Assembly (NCBI RefSeq): GCF_040802235.1
Contig: NC_133161.1
Coordinates: forward strand, 16,447,001-16,511,000
Origin: Manis javanica
Lineage: Eukaryota > Chordata > Mammalia > Pholidota > Manidae
DNA: 64,000 nt
Reading direction: 5' to 3'
Below the pieces are notes generated by a model. It saw only the letters and a program-made list of their open reading frames with translations. It was not told the DNA's origin and searched no databases. Shown here in pieces: positions 37,906-48,395 of this stretch. A program made the translations under genes and the position numbers. Position 1 is the stretch's first letter. The number at the start of each line of letters is the position of its first letter.

Positions 37906-38599
37906 TGAATATCATTAATTTGAGGTGTTTGTACTTTTCCAGTACAGGCATTTAGTACCATAAATCTCTCTGCAGGTACAGCTTGTGCTAAGACTGCAGA
38001 AGAGGATGCGTTCTTTCCTGTCAGTCACACAAAGCCTTTCTCTAGTACTGTCATTTTTTTGTCTGCTAAAATAAGAATTGTGAAAGGCAGTGACTGCAGA
38101 AATAAAGGAGAAGGTTTAAACTCACAACAACTCCTTTCATAGTTGTAATAGGTAGGCATGGAGACTGTCAGTTCTGATCTGGGAAAATGTCTTTTTGACA
38201 GAGCCATCTCATCAATTATTACAGGTAATTCTTTGCTTTGTTGTGCTGAAAAGACCTTTACAGTTTATCTTACTAGTTAATATTAAAAATGGAAAGGAAA
38301 TACTAATAATGAAAGGAAAAATAGTTTTATCTGGAAATTAAGCAGTCTCTATCTTCACCTCAAAGCCTCACATATTTGCAGTTGTGAATAAAGGCTAAGG
38401 TGGCACACCAACTTGTCCTTACTATTTAGTTTTGTTTCTGAATACAAAGTATATTTCATTGTATGATATCTTCATATTTCAACCATTATGCAGAAACCTG
38501 CCTTACCCCAGTTTTGGGTGGTCTTTTAGAAACAGTATAAACCAACATGAGGAGTCCACAGAAATAACCATCTTTATTAAACATAGTACCTGACACAGA
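37906..38599. other. Unassigned intron 1 sequence
   Basis: No gene or named repeat recognised. Confidence 0.4.
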
Positions 38600-38790
38600 A
38601 TAAAATATTAGATACTTTACATGGATTATCTTAATGCTATACTAAAACCCTGCAAAGTATAGGTATGTCTATTCCCTTTTTACAAATAAGAAAACTAAGT
38701 TGTGAGACCTTAGACTGGTTACTTTCTACATTCAAATAGTACAGGTGGAGCTCTAACCCAGTTTCCAGTGATCTTAAGCATGTTATACAC
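38600..38790 (-). repeat. MIR SINE, reverse strand
   Basis: 'ttttacaaataagaaaactaagttgtgagacc' and 'ggtggagctctaacccagtttcc' mark an antisense MIR. Confidence 0.75.
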
Positions 38791-38989
38791 CTTTTCCTTT
38801 TATGGCCATCTATATATATAGTATGTTTGAAAAAACAGCTTTTCATGGCTGTAAAATGATAGGGCTCTGAATATCTCGCTTCAGGATATGGCTTGATTAG
38901 TTGACCCAAGCTAATAACCTAGAAGCTGCAAAAAAAAATTGCTATTCTCTAGACTGTGAACTTTAAGAAAGAAGGGGTGACTACTGAAT

Positions 38990-39185
38990 TGGAGGTGATG
39001 TGGTATATAGAAAGAGAATGGGTGTAGATCTCTCCTCTGTTACTAAGCCACATTAAAAAGTTAGTTAACCTCTTTTAGCTTCAGACTTTTCATATACTAG
39101 AGATTTTCTTCTCTTAGGATGGTTTAAAGATTAGAAATAATGTATGTTGCACAATGCCAAACCTGTAAGTAGCTGGTCAGTAGAG
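38990..39185 (+). repeat. MIR SINE, sense
   Basis: 'tctcctctgttactaagcca', 'ttagttaacctcttttagcttcag' and 'gatggtttaaagattagaaataatg' follow the MIR order. Confidence 0.65.
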
Positions 39186-39379
39186 AGGGCAATTGTATTT
39201 GTTATTGGTAGAATCACCGTTAATTATCCATGAAAACTAACTCATTTTCTGGTACTACCTGTCTCCCATCCCTCACCAAGATTAAGGCATCTTCTTCTGA
39301 TAAGTATTTGTATAGCATTGAGTTCCCTTGATTCATAGCAGTTATATTTTGAAATTATGTTTAATCATGTGATTATCTG

Positions 39380-39530
39380 ATTAATATATCTGCCTCTCCA
39401 CACTAGATGGTAAACTTCATGCAATGAGAGGCCATGTCTGAGTTTGCTCACCATTCTCCCTCTGTGTGCAGTGCCTGCCATGTAATAGAACTTCAGTAAA
39501 TTTTGAATGAATTGAATGAAATGAATTCTT
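39380..39530 (+). repeat. L2 3' end, sense
   Basis: 'ctccacactagatggtaaacttcatgcaatgagaggccatgtctg' through to 'gaatgaattgaatgaaatgaa' is the L2 3' terminus. Confidence 0.8.
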
Positions 39531-39626
39531 AATGGCTAAATAATGATGCCTGCCTCCATCAAAGTAGTGATAAAGAATTAAAATACATGTCATATGATCT
39601 ACATAAAAGTATTTGATCTCAGCCTT

Positions 39627-39640
39627 ATGTATCCACATTT
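39627..39640 (+). repeat. Target-site duplication, left copy
   Basis: ATGTATCCACATTT, matched with one change at 42533-42546, bounding the reverse-strand L1. Confidence 0.8.
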
Positions 39641-42532
39641 ATTTATTTATCTGTTTGTTTCTTTGTTTTTATTTTGTTATCATTAATCTACAGTTACATG
39701 AACAACATTATGTTTACTAGGCTTCCCCCTTCACCAAGTCCCCCGACACACAGTCACTGTCCATCAGCATAGTAAGATGCTGTAAAATCACTACTTGTCT
39801 TCTCTGTGTTGCACAGCCCTCCCCATGCCCCCCGACCCCCATTATACATGCTAATTGTAATGCCCCCTTTCTTTTTCCCCACCCTTATCCCTCCCCACCC
39901 ATCCTCCCAGTCCCTTTCCCTTTGGTAACTGTTAGTCCATTCTTGGGTTCTGTGATTCTGCTGCTGTTTCGTTCCTTCAGTTTTTTTCTTTGTTCTTATA
40001 CTCTACATACAAGTGAAATCATTTGGTACTTGTCTTTCTCCACCTGGCTTATTTCACTGAGCATATCCTCTAGCTCCATCCATGTTGTTGCAAATGGTAG
40101 GATTTGTTTTCTTCTTATGGCTGAATAATATTTCATTGTGTATATGTACCACATCTTCTTTATCCATTCATCTACTGATGGACACTTAGATTGCTTCCAT
40201 TTCTTGGCTATTGTAAATAATGCTGTGATAAACATAGGGGTGCATCTGTCTTTTTCAAACTGGGCTGCTGCATTCTTAGGGTAAATTCCTAGAAGTGGAA
40301 TTCCTGGGTCAAATGGATTTCTATTTTGAGCTTTTTGAGGAACCTCCATACTGCTGTCCACAATGGTTGAACTAATTTACATTTCCACCAGCAGTGTAGG
40401 AGGGTTCCCCTTTCTCCACAACCTTGTCAACATTTGTTGCTGTTTGTCTTTTGGATGGTGGCCATCCTTACTGGTGTGAGGTGATACCTCATTGTGGTTT
40501 TAATTTGCATTTCTCTGATGACAAGCGACGTGGAACATCTTTACATGTGTCTGTTGGCCATCTGAATTTCTTCTTTGGAGAACCATCTGTTCAGCTCCTC
40601 TGCCCATTTTTTAATTGGATTATTTGCTTTTTGTTTGTTGAGGTGCGTGAGCTCTTTATATATTTTGGTTGTCAACCCTTTATCGGATCTGTCATTTATG
40701 AATATATTTTCCCATACTGTAGGGTACCTTTTTGTTCTATTGATGGTGTTCTTTGCTGTACAGAAGCTTTTCAGCTTGATATAGTCCCATTTGTTCATTT
40801 TTGCTTTTGTTTCCCTTGCCCGGGGAGACATGTTCATGAAGAAGTCGCTCATGTTTATGTCCAAGAGATTTTTGCCTATGTTTTTTCTAAGAGTTTTATG
40901 GTTTCATGACTTACAATCAGGTCTTTGATCCATTTCAAATTTACTTTTGTGTATGGGGTTAGACAGTGATCCAGTTTCATTCTCTTACATGTAGCTGTCC
41001 AGTTTTGCCAGCACCATCTGTTGAAGAGACTGTCATTTCTCCATCGTATGTCCATGGCTCCTTTATCGTATATTAATTCGCCATATATGTTTGGGTTAAT
41101 GTTTGGAGTCTCTAGTTCCAGTGGTCTGTGGTTCTGTTCTTGTGCCAGTACCAAATTGTCTTGATTACTGTGGCTTTGTAGTAGAGCTTGAAGTTGAGGA
41201 GTGAGATCCCCCACCCCCCACTTTATTCTTTCTTCTCAGGATTGCTTTGGCTATTCAAGGTCTTTGGTGTTTTCATATGAATTTTTGAACTATTTGTTCC
41301 AGTTCATTGAAGAATGCCTTTGGTAATTTGATAGAGATTGCATCAAATCTGTATATTGCTTTGGGCAGGATGGCCATTTTGACGACATTAGAACATGGGA
41401 TGAGTTTCCATTTGTTAGTGTCCTCTTTAATTTCTCTTAAGAGTGTCTTATAGTTTTCAGGGTATAGGTCTTTCACTTCCTTGGTTAGGTTTAATCCTAG
41501 GTATTTTATTCCTTTTTATGCAATTGTGAATGGAATTGTTTTCCTGATTTCTCTATTAGTTCATTGTTAGTGTATAGGAAAGCCACAGATTTCAGTGTGT
41601 TAATTTTGTATCCTTTAACTTTGCTGTATTCCAGTATATCAGTTCTAGTAGTTTTGAAGTGGAGTCTTTAGGGTTGTTTATGTACAATATCATGTCATCT
41701 GCAAATAGTGACAGTTTAACTTCTTCTTTACCAATCTGGATTCCTTGTATTTCTTTGTTTTGACTACTTGCCATGGCTAGGACCTCCAGTACTATGTTGA
41801 ATAACAGTGGGGAGAGTGGGCATCCCTGTCTAGTTCCCGATCTCAGAGGAAAAGCTTTCAGCTTCTCGCTGTTCAGTATTATGTTGGCTGTTGGTTTATC
41901 ATATATGGCCTTTATTATGTTGAGGTACTTGCCCTCTATGCCCATTTTGTTGAGAGTTTTTATTATGAATGGATGTTGAATTTTGTCGAATGCTTTTTCA
42001 GCATCTATGGACATGATCATGTGGTTTTTGTCCTTCTTTTTGTTTATCTGGTGGATGATGTTGATGGATTTTCGAATGCTGTACCATCCTTGCATCCCTG
42101 GGATGAATCCCACTTGGTCGTGGTGTATGATCCTTTTAATGTATTTTTGAATTCGGTTTGCTAATATTTTGTTGAGTATTTTTGTATCTCTTAGGGATAT
42201 TGGTCTGTAATTTTCTTTTTTGGTGGGGTCTTTGCCTGGTTTTGGTATTAGGATGATGTTGGCTTCATAGAATGAGTTTGGGAGTATTCCCTCCTCTTCT
42301 ATTTTTTGGAAAACTTTAAGGAGTATGGGTATTATGTCTTCTTTGTATGTCTGATAAAATTCCTAGGTAAATCCATCTGGCCCAGGGGTTTTGTTTCTGG
42401 GTAGTTTTTTGATGACCGCTTCAATTTCTTTGCTGGTACTTGGGTTGTTTAGATTTTGTGTGTCTTCCTTGGTCAGTGTTGGAAGGTTGTATTTTTTCTA
42501 GGAAGTTGTCCATTTCTTCTAGGTTTTCCAGC
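39641..42532 (-). mobile_element. 5'-truncated L1 insertion in MTPN intron 1, reverse strand
   Basis: A 2.9 kb L1, read right to left: ORF2 RT, C-terminal region, 3' UTR and A-rich tail (the T-rich run at 39641-39680). It is bounded by a 14 bp target-site duplication (39627-39640 and 42533-42546, one change). ORF2 is broken into frames at 42113-41592, 41476-41273, 41214-40876, 40864-40541 and 40361-39996. The first contains the RT signature FADDMILY (residues 137-144, about 41705-41682). ORF1, the endonuclease and the promoter are absent, so the copy is immobile. It is less decayed than most L1 in the window, suggesting a more recent insertion, and ends 280 bp before MTPN exon 2. Confidence 0.93.
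41592..42113 (-). pseudogene. L1 ORF2 reverse transcriptase fragment
   Basis: 173 codons of L1 ORF2 containing the RT palm: [15 protein letters not shown] (first catalytic Asp region), [16 protein letters not shown], and FADDMILY (the catalytic Asp pair). A full ORF2p of roughly 1,275 residues would be needed for activity. The frame is cut at both ends and lacks the endonuclease. A remnant of the enclosing L1, not an independent gene. Confidence 0.85.
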
Positions 42533-42546
42533 ATGTAGCCACATTT
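42533..42546 (+). repeat. Target-site duplication, right copy
   Basis: ATGTAGCCACATTT, partner of 39627-39640. Confidence 0.8.
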
Positions 42547-42826
42547 TGACATTATGCTGATTGAACTCCTTAGAAATAGAGCACAGGAATATATCTTATT
42601 ACATTTACCATTATTGCGCATCATTTCCAGCTTGACTAATCATGATTTATATTACTATCAAACTGTGCTATCACTGAGAATTTAATTTCAAGTTCTTGGT
42701 TACTTGGCAAGAATTATAATTGTGTCATGAAACTCTTAGGGTTTTAAGAAAGTAAAAATATCAGGTATCTCATTTCTCTTCTTCAATCTACCATCCATAC
42801 AAATATTGTTTTCATTTGGCTTCTAG

Positions 42827-42940
42827 GGAGAAGATGTTAACCGAACACTAGAAGGTGGAAGGAAGCCTCTTCATTATGCAGCAGATTGTGGGCAGCTTGA
42901 AATCCTGGAATTTCTGCTGCTGAAAGGAGCAGATATTAAC
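42827..42940 (+). CDS. MTPN: Myotrophin (V-1), exon 2
   Basis: A 114-base exon encoding residues 25-62, beginning [20 protein letters not shown]. It carries the second ankyrin repeat: [20 protein letters not shown] matches the family pattern (TPLHxAAxxGxxxxVxxLL), and KGADIN is the following loop. The acceptor is TTCTAG with a T-rich tract; the donor is GTATGT. The exon is a multiple of three, phase 0 at both ends. It lies 280 bp downstream of a reverse-orientation L1 insertion and 855 bp before exon 3. No stop, frameshift or altered key residue is seen, so the gene looks intact and constrained. The open frame stands out against a stop-rich intronic background. Confidence 0.97.
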
Positions 42941-43484
42941 GTATGTAAAGAACGTTGTTACTCTAGTAGAAATTCCTGTTGTATGCTTTGGGTAATTGTT
43001 TCCTGTAGATTGTAAAATAATTACTTGTGGAAGTCTAATTTTTAAATAATACAGTCTGAAGTTATACCAGATTTCCTGTAATTTAGAAATATGTAGTTGG
43101 GATTTTTTTTTTTTAATAAGCAAAGCAAACTGATAAAACTGTGAGTTAGGATGTTTCCTTTTTTCTAAAGCAACGTGAGAGTTCTGTCTGGAGGTAGGAA
43201 ATGGCTATCATGTAATAGAGGATAGGACTCTGCAGTCACATAATAAATCTAAGCAAGATTTTTGGGAAAAAGGTCAGTAAGCAAGAGGTCCAACAAGAGC
43301 AGTCATCTCTTGGCTTTTGCCTTTTAAAGGTCCTGCATTTCAGAGCTTTGGAAAAATGTTTAACCATGAACACAAGTGAGGTAAACTGTATGTTTCAGGG
43401 GACACCATGTCACCTGGCCCAGTTGTAACCGTATTTCACTTTAATTGACAATGTTCTACCCCATCTTCCTGAACCTCACTGACA
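42941..43484. other. MTPN intron 2, left part
   Basis: Unassigned intronic DNA between exons 2 and 3. No repeat recognised before the MIR. Confidence 0.5.
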
Positions 43485-43600
43485 TTTCTGCAGTAGTGGG
43501 GAGTTGAAGCTCAGAGAGGTTAAATAACTAGTTACACAGTAAATGCTTTGAGCTGGGATCAAAGCCCTACTCCCTCTACTTCACTATGCTGATGCCCAAG
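43485..43600 (-). repeat. MIR SINE in intron 2, reverse strand
   Basis: 'gttgaagctcagagaggttaaataactagttacacagtaaatg' and 'gagctgggatcaaagccc' are antisense MIR. Confidence 0.85.
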
Positions 43601-43795
43601 GAGAAACTGCTTATGGCTTGGACCTCTGGCAGCTAAGAGGCTGGAAACTTGTACCCGTGAAGTGATTTTGCATAGCAAGGCAAAGAGGTAAACACAGAGT
43701 TTGAAATATTCGTAAGAGTTCCCTGGTTATATCTAGAAAGAAGGTAGAAATGAAAAACAGATAGAGTAGTTTATGTCTATTTATTATTTTCATAG

Positions 43796-43879
43796 GCTCC
43801 AGATAAACACCATATTACCCCTCTTCTGTCTGCTGTCTATGAAGGTCATGTTTCCTGTGTGAAATTGCTTCTGTCAAAG
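43796..43879 (+). CDS. MTPN: Myotrophin (V-1), exon 3
   Basis: An 84-base exon encoding residues 63-90, beginning [20 protein letters not shown], the third ankyrin repeat ([20 protein letters not shown] fits the repeat consensus). The acceptor is TTTTCATAG and the donor GTGAGG. The exon is phase 0 at both ends, so joining exons 1-3 gives 90 codons without a stop. The remaining 28 or so residues of the usual 118 are expected from a fourth exon beyond position 64000. The ankyrin repeats form the surface that contacts capping protein; that role is from knowledge of the protein, not this sequence. Confidence 0.97.
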
Positions 43880-44007
43880 GTGAGGTCTATTGCAAAAGCA
43901 ATTTTTATTTTTCTATTACTATGTGACTGTTTAAGTATTTGGTTATTAATTTTGTGTGGCATCAAGAACAGAAAACTAGAGGCAATATCCAAAATTGAGG
44001 TCTAGAA

Positions 44008-44237
44008 CAATGTTACTTAAAATAGCTGGTCCACAAACTGTTACCAGTTTTTGAAGGATAGGGAGCTTAGGCTAGGATATAATATAAATCAGCAGTCTCC
44101 TTCATCAAAAATATCTTGCTCTAGAAAAACAAGTTTGCTGAACTAAGCATTGTACTAAGTGATGTAAAGTGTCCTGGACTAGGGACAGTCTGTAGACCGG
44201 TACCAGGTTCATGGACCACACTTTGAGTAGCTGCCCC
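44008..44237. mobile_element. Short hAT-like DNA transposon with inverted ends
   Basis: About 230 bp. The left end reads TTACTTAAAATAGCTGGTCC (44013-44032). The right end, reverse-complemented, gives CTACTCAAAGTGTGGTCCAT. These agree closely enough to be decayed terminal inverted repeats. The interior 'gtctgtagaccggtaccagg' supports the call. Family not named. Confidence 0.55.
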
Positions 44238-45489
44238 TGGTTTGAAATTTGTAAGCTTCATTTTCTGTAGTACATACTGAGCAAGATTAGTAGAGGTAGT
44301 TTGCTGTAGGGTCTTTCCAAATCATCTAGTGTCTTGATGTATTTAAGACACTGGTAAATTGGAGTTTTTCAGTGTTTTGTCTTTGCCATTAAAAGCTCTT
44401 AGATGGAGTTCAGAATCCAGCCTCAGCAATTAAGCAGTCAGTTGTAACCATTCTAGCTGTATTAAATGGAACCTGCAAATGTTGAAGGACAAGAAATCTT
44501 CATAAAGTAAGACACCGATATTAATCCCAAGGTTTTCACTTCATGGCCATACTCTGGAAAGTGTTGTTTGTAACATTTTGCTTGAGATTTTTAAATAAAC
44601 TCTGCTAGAATAAGCAAGAAAGAAATAAAAATTAAATGTATATAAGGCTTTGTAGAAAAATGTTTAACACACAGGTGCTCAATAAATAATTGGTTTTATT
44701 ATAACTAAAACTGAAGAGGATTTTATGCTTCCCAGAGTCAGCCTCCGTAAGAAGTTGGAGATTATTGGGGAGGAGGGTAGCCCATTTCTCTCTTAACTGA
44801 GAGCTTTTAAAAGATGCTGTTCCAAAAGTAGTTAATTGAGACTCTAAAACAGTTTTTTTAAGCCAAAGCTTTGTGTTAAATATACAAAGTTTCATGTTAA
44901 ACACAGTTACTGAAATTCTTTAAATGTGTGCCTGTTCTGTGAGTTTGGGGAGGCTGGGGGTAGGAAGTGGTATATATTAATAATAATTTTGAGATACTGT
45001 CCACAATTCTGATATAAATGATGAAGTTCTCCAAAAGCCAAACTAAATGGAAATACTATTCTTTGCCACTGCACTGGATCCAGATTCAGTGGTAGAATGT
45101 GCTCACAGTTTCCAATCACTCTTTCTCCTTACTGTCCATTCTTCCTCCACACTCATGAAGAGATTAAAAAGTACTTCTTGGAAAAACCACTAGGTAATTT
45201 TATCCCTGGGGGAATATTTTTGCCTACCATATTAAAAATGGATTGTTGCAGGCTGCAAGTGTTGATTTACAGTTTGTGAAAGATTTATATAATTCCAGTA
45301 TTTTATTAGTATTGCAAGTACTAAACCCAGCTCAAATAGGCTTAAATAGTAAAGAGATCTTGTTGATTGTAACTCTACAGTTGAGGCACAGCTTGTCCCT
45401 GGGCTTAAGCCAACAGACTAGGATCTGATTTCTTTTTGCCTGTCTGTCTGTTTTCTTCCTCATTGTTGACTTCATTCCCTTGGCCTCAC
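44238..45489. other. Unassigned intron 3 sequence
   Basis: No gene or named repeat recognised. Several short frames are chance. Confidence 0.4.
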
Positions 45490-45710
45490 CAGTCTGATAA
45501 GTATATAGTAAAATAAATAGTTAACAATACTGTTTGTATTTGAAAGTTGCTAAGAGACTAAATCTTTAAGGTTCTCATCACAAGAAAAGAAATTGTAACT
45601 CTGAGGTGACTGATGTTAACTAATCTTATTGTGGTAATTATTTTTCAGTATATACATTCATCAAGTCATTGTAGTGTGCACCTTAAATTAATACAATAGT
45701 ACGAATTTAT
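45490..45710 (+). mobile_element. L1 3' UTR fragment, sense
   Basis: 'gttctcatcacaagaaaag', 'gaggtgactgatgttaactaatcttattgtgg' and 'gtgtgcaccttaaattaatacaatagt' are an L1 3' end like that at 7440-7610. Confidence 0.8.
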
Positions 45711-46858
45711 TTTTTAGTTGAGATACAATTGGCATTAAGTCCGAAACAAAGAGAAATGAATGATTCCTTCCATCCCTTTCTTTCTTCCTTTCCATGACCT
45801 TTTCTACCCAGCCAAGCATTTTGTTCTCTGAAAATAATAACTTAATAATAACTTCATGGCATCCTTTTTAAGCTTAGGGCTCTGGTAATTTACTAAATGA
45901 GATGCCCCTAAGCATGCTCTCTGTTTTTGCCTGATCCTAGATGCTAGAGCAGAACTGTATTTCTTTCTGAGAGGCCTCTTTCCTCATAGGACAGACAAAA
46001 CAAAAAATTATCCTTATGCTAGAGAGCACCCCAACCATTGTTCTGTGTTCCTTATAGTCATGGTCCAAGGTCATTGAGACCTTCTGGTTTTAAGATTCCA
46101 TTGTCAAAGAATCAATCTTCTAGCTGGATTTACATGTACATTAGGCTCTGTGTTACCCTAGAGGAGTCTCTATAACATGTGCTTCATTGCTAAAATGCTG
46201 GTTTTAAGTTGAATTGTCTGGCTTTTAACTGACTTATTTTTTCTTTTAATTGTGCCTGTAATGTAATTTTTATTTGTATCTGAGCCTTGATTTTTATTGG
46301 TAAGTAACAGAGATGGCTGTAGTGATGGCAAATCAATTGAGAGCTGTTATTTTAAATGAAAAGGTTTTTTTTAACCTTTATGAAAGCAGCACAGTAAAAT
46401 TTAGTTCAGCTTTTACAAAATTAATTGCTTGAGTTTTTTGTTGCATAAGCTTCTTTAATGGATACCCTGTAGTTTTGTTAGCTAAATATTTTTTGGAAAC
46501 TGCTCTTTCAAAAAGCCTTTGTTACTAAAATAAGGCTATTCCAGTGCACATTCTTTACATTACAGTGTGTATATTGTGAAATATGGTTTATTCTGCCTTT
46601 ATCAAAAGTTAGAATCCTTATGGATTATTATGAATTTGTTTTAAAGGTACTTAGTTTGAGAAATTTACCAGATTGATTGACATTTTTAATATATTATCCA
46701 GCTGGTATATCATTAGCTTAGGATAGAAGCCAAAATAATAAACAGAAATTTTAAAACAGTATGATCACAACTAATAGAAAAAAAATCACAAAGAAAAGAA
46801 AAATTGCTGGAGTATTTGAAATCAGACTGTGTGACATGCTGTATCACTTACCAGACAA
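45711..46858. other. Unassigned intron 3 sequence
   Basis: Possibly a scrap of antisense L1 3' end at 45710-45745. Otherwise unidentified. Confidence 0.35.
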
Positions 46859-46893
46859 GTTTGTTTTGTTTTGTTTTGTTTTGTTTTGTTTTT
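46859..46893 (+). repeat. (TTTTG)n pentanucleotide repeat
   Basis: Six or so uninterrupted units. Likely length-variable. Confidence 0.95.
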
Positions 46894-46969
46894 ACTACAA
46901 TGGAGGATGAAGTTTATGACACAAGTGGGAATTTTAAACATTTAATTCTTGATTATCCATTTAGCAAAA

Positions 46970-47195
46970 GAGGAAACTAACATCTGTAGAATATGTACTA
47001 AACACTTTGTCATCTCCTTTAATTTCTATCAACCCAAATACATAGGTATAACCAGTCTCCATTTTATGAATAAGAAAACCATGTCTCAGAGAGGTTAAGT
47101 ATCTATCTAAAGTCAAACAGTATATAATGCAATCAAGATTTGTTCCAAAATTATGACTCCAAAGCCCATATTCTTTCTGCTATTTAAGATTGCCT
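46970..47195 (-). repeat. MIR SINE, reverse strand
   Basis: 'cagtctccattttatgaataagaaaaccatgtctcagagaggttaagtat' and 'actccaaagcccatattctttctgctat' mark an antisense MIR. Confidence 0.85.
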
Positions 47196-48190
47196 TTCAG
47201 AATTAGTCAGGGATGGTTATGAGAAATGGAACCATACGTATTTCTGTAGGCAAAACTTAATTTGGCCTGAGTTTTAATTGAACTAGTAATGAAAAAAAAT
47301 ATGTGGAGATAACACATGTGGGACTTCCGCATCAAGACTGAGGTGTGAGCACATGCCATGGTATCCGCTTTTTGTCCCCCAGACAGAAAAATGTTTTTTA
47401 AAATGAATGAATCAATAGTTGCTTTGGACCATAAGAAGTAGTTCATTAGACATAAAATTATAATGAATCCTTGCATCACAGAAAGCAGGCGAGTTAGGGC
47501 TGAAGAATAAAACATTCCCTGACCTGAGCACGAATATTGTTGCAAAAGGTAGCAGCTGATCCAGGGCTGCTCCAAACCCAGAAGTGGTCAGCACCCCTGA
47601 GCTATAAACAAGTGAAGATTCGGATAAGAAACAGATTAAGCCCAAAGGGAAAGACTACGATGCAAGAAGGATGGTAAGCAAAAAATTAGTATGTGAATAG
47701 GTCTAAATAAAACTAAAACACAAAACAAACACTCTCTTTAAAAAAGAATAGGTGAAAACTACAGAATTGTTAAATAATAACTTACAAGATGGAAGGGGAG
47801 GTGACCAAAGCTTCTGTTACTTTCACCAAATCCAATCCAGAGCACATAAAAACATTAATAAAACTGGTCAGAAGAGCAAGGGAAAGAAGATAGAAATGCA
47901 GGCTCGAGAAGCATCCTGGGAAGCTTAGCAGCAGGAGAGTAAGAAGCCCAAATAAGAGTCTGAGACAGAAGTCAGTGCCAGAGAAGTAGCAGCTGAGCAG
48001 CACAGCATCAATAAAAAGGCCAAGCCTAAAAGACTTCAGCTTGCTTTTATCAAAGCAAAACAGGCTGTGTAAGCACATGTCATTTTGAATTGAAATGATC
48101 TCAGTTAAATAAGATTCCCTTTTCTTTATTTGCCCTAAAAAATCTTAACCAGGCAATTTCTAGAATAAAAGGGATATTTAAAAGGTAGTA
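47196..48190. other. Unidentified block, possibly old L1 5' region
   Basis: About 1 kb, less AT-rich than its surroundings. 'atgtgggacttccgcatcaagactgaggtgtgagcacatgcc' recalls the 5' UTR of ancient L1 families. The remainder (47760-48080) matches nothing I know. Minus-strand frames at 47207-47575 and 47782-48078 have no recognisable domain. Confidence 0.3.
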
Positions 48191-48191
48191 T

Positions 48192-48395
48192 AAAAAAAAT
48201 CCAGTCCAGAGGTTGGCAGACTTTTTCTTAAAGAGTCAGGTATGACCTCGTAGCACATGTCACCATCATAACTTTGACCCTGTGGCTCTAAAGCTGCCAG
48301 AGGCAATGCGGAAATGCATGGGCCTGGCTGCAGCCCCATGACACTGTCTGCAAAGACGAGCATCTGGGCCACAGTTCGCCAGCTCCTGTTCTAAC
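48192..48395 (+). mobile_element. hAT-Charlie-type non-autonomous transposon
   Basis: 'ccagtccagaggttggcagactttttcttaaagagtcagg', then 'ggctctaaagctgccagaggcaatgcgg' and a terminal 'cacagttcgccagctcctgttct' whose end is the inverted partner of the start. A related, more decayed copy lies at 52172-52345. Confidence 0.75.

Noticed and set aside
40424..40909. A 161-codon plus-strand frame.
   Set aside because: It is the antisense reading of the L1 in intron 1. The real remnant coding strand is minus.
46859..46893. The (TTTTG)n repeat as a possible SINE or L1 tail.
   Set aside because: No recognisable SINE or L1 body adjoins it on either side, so it is listed only as a simple repeat.
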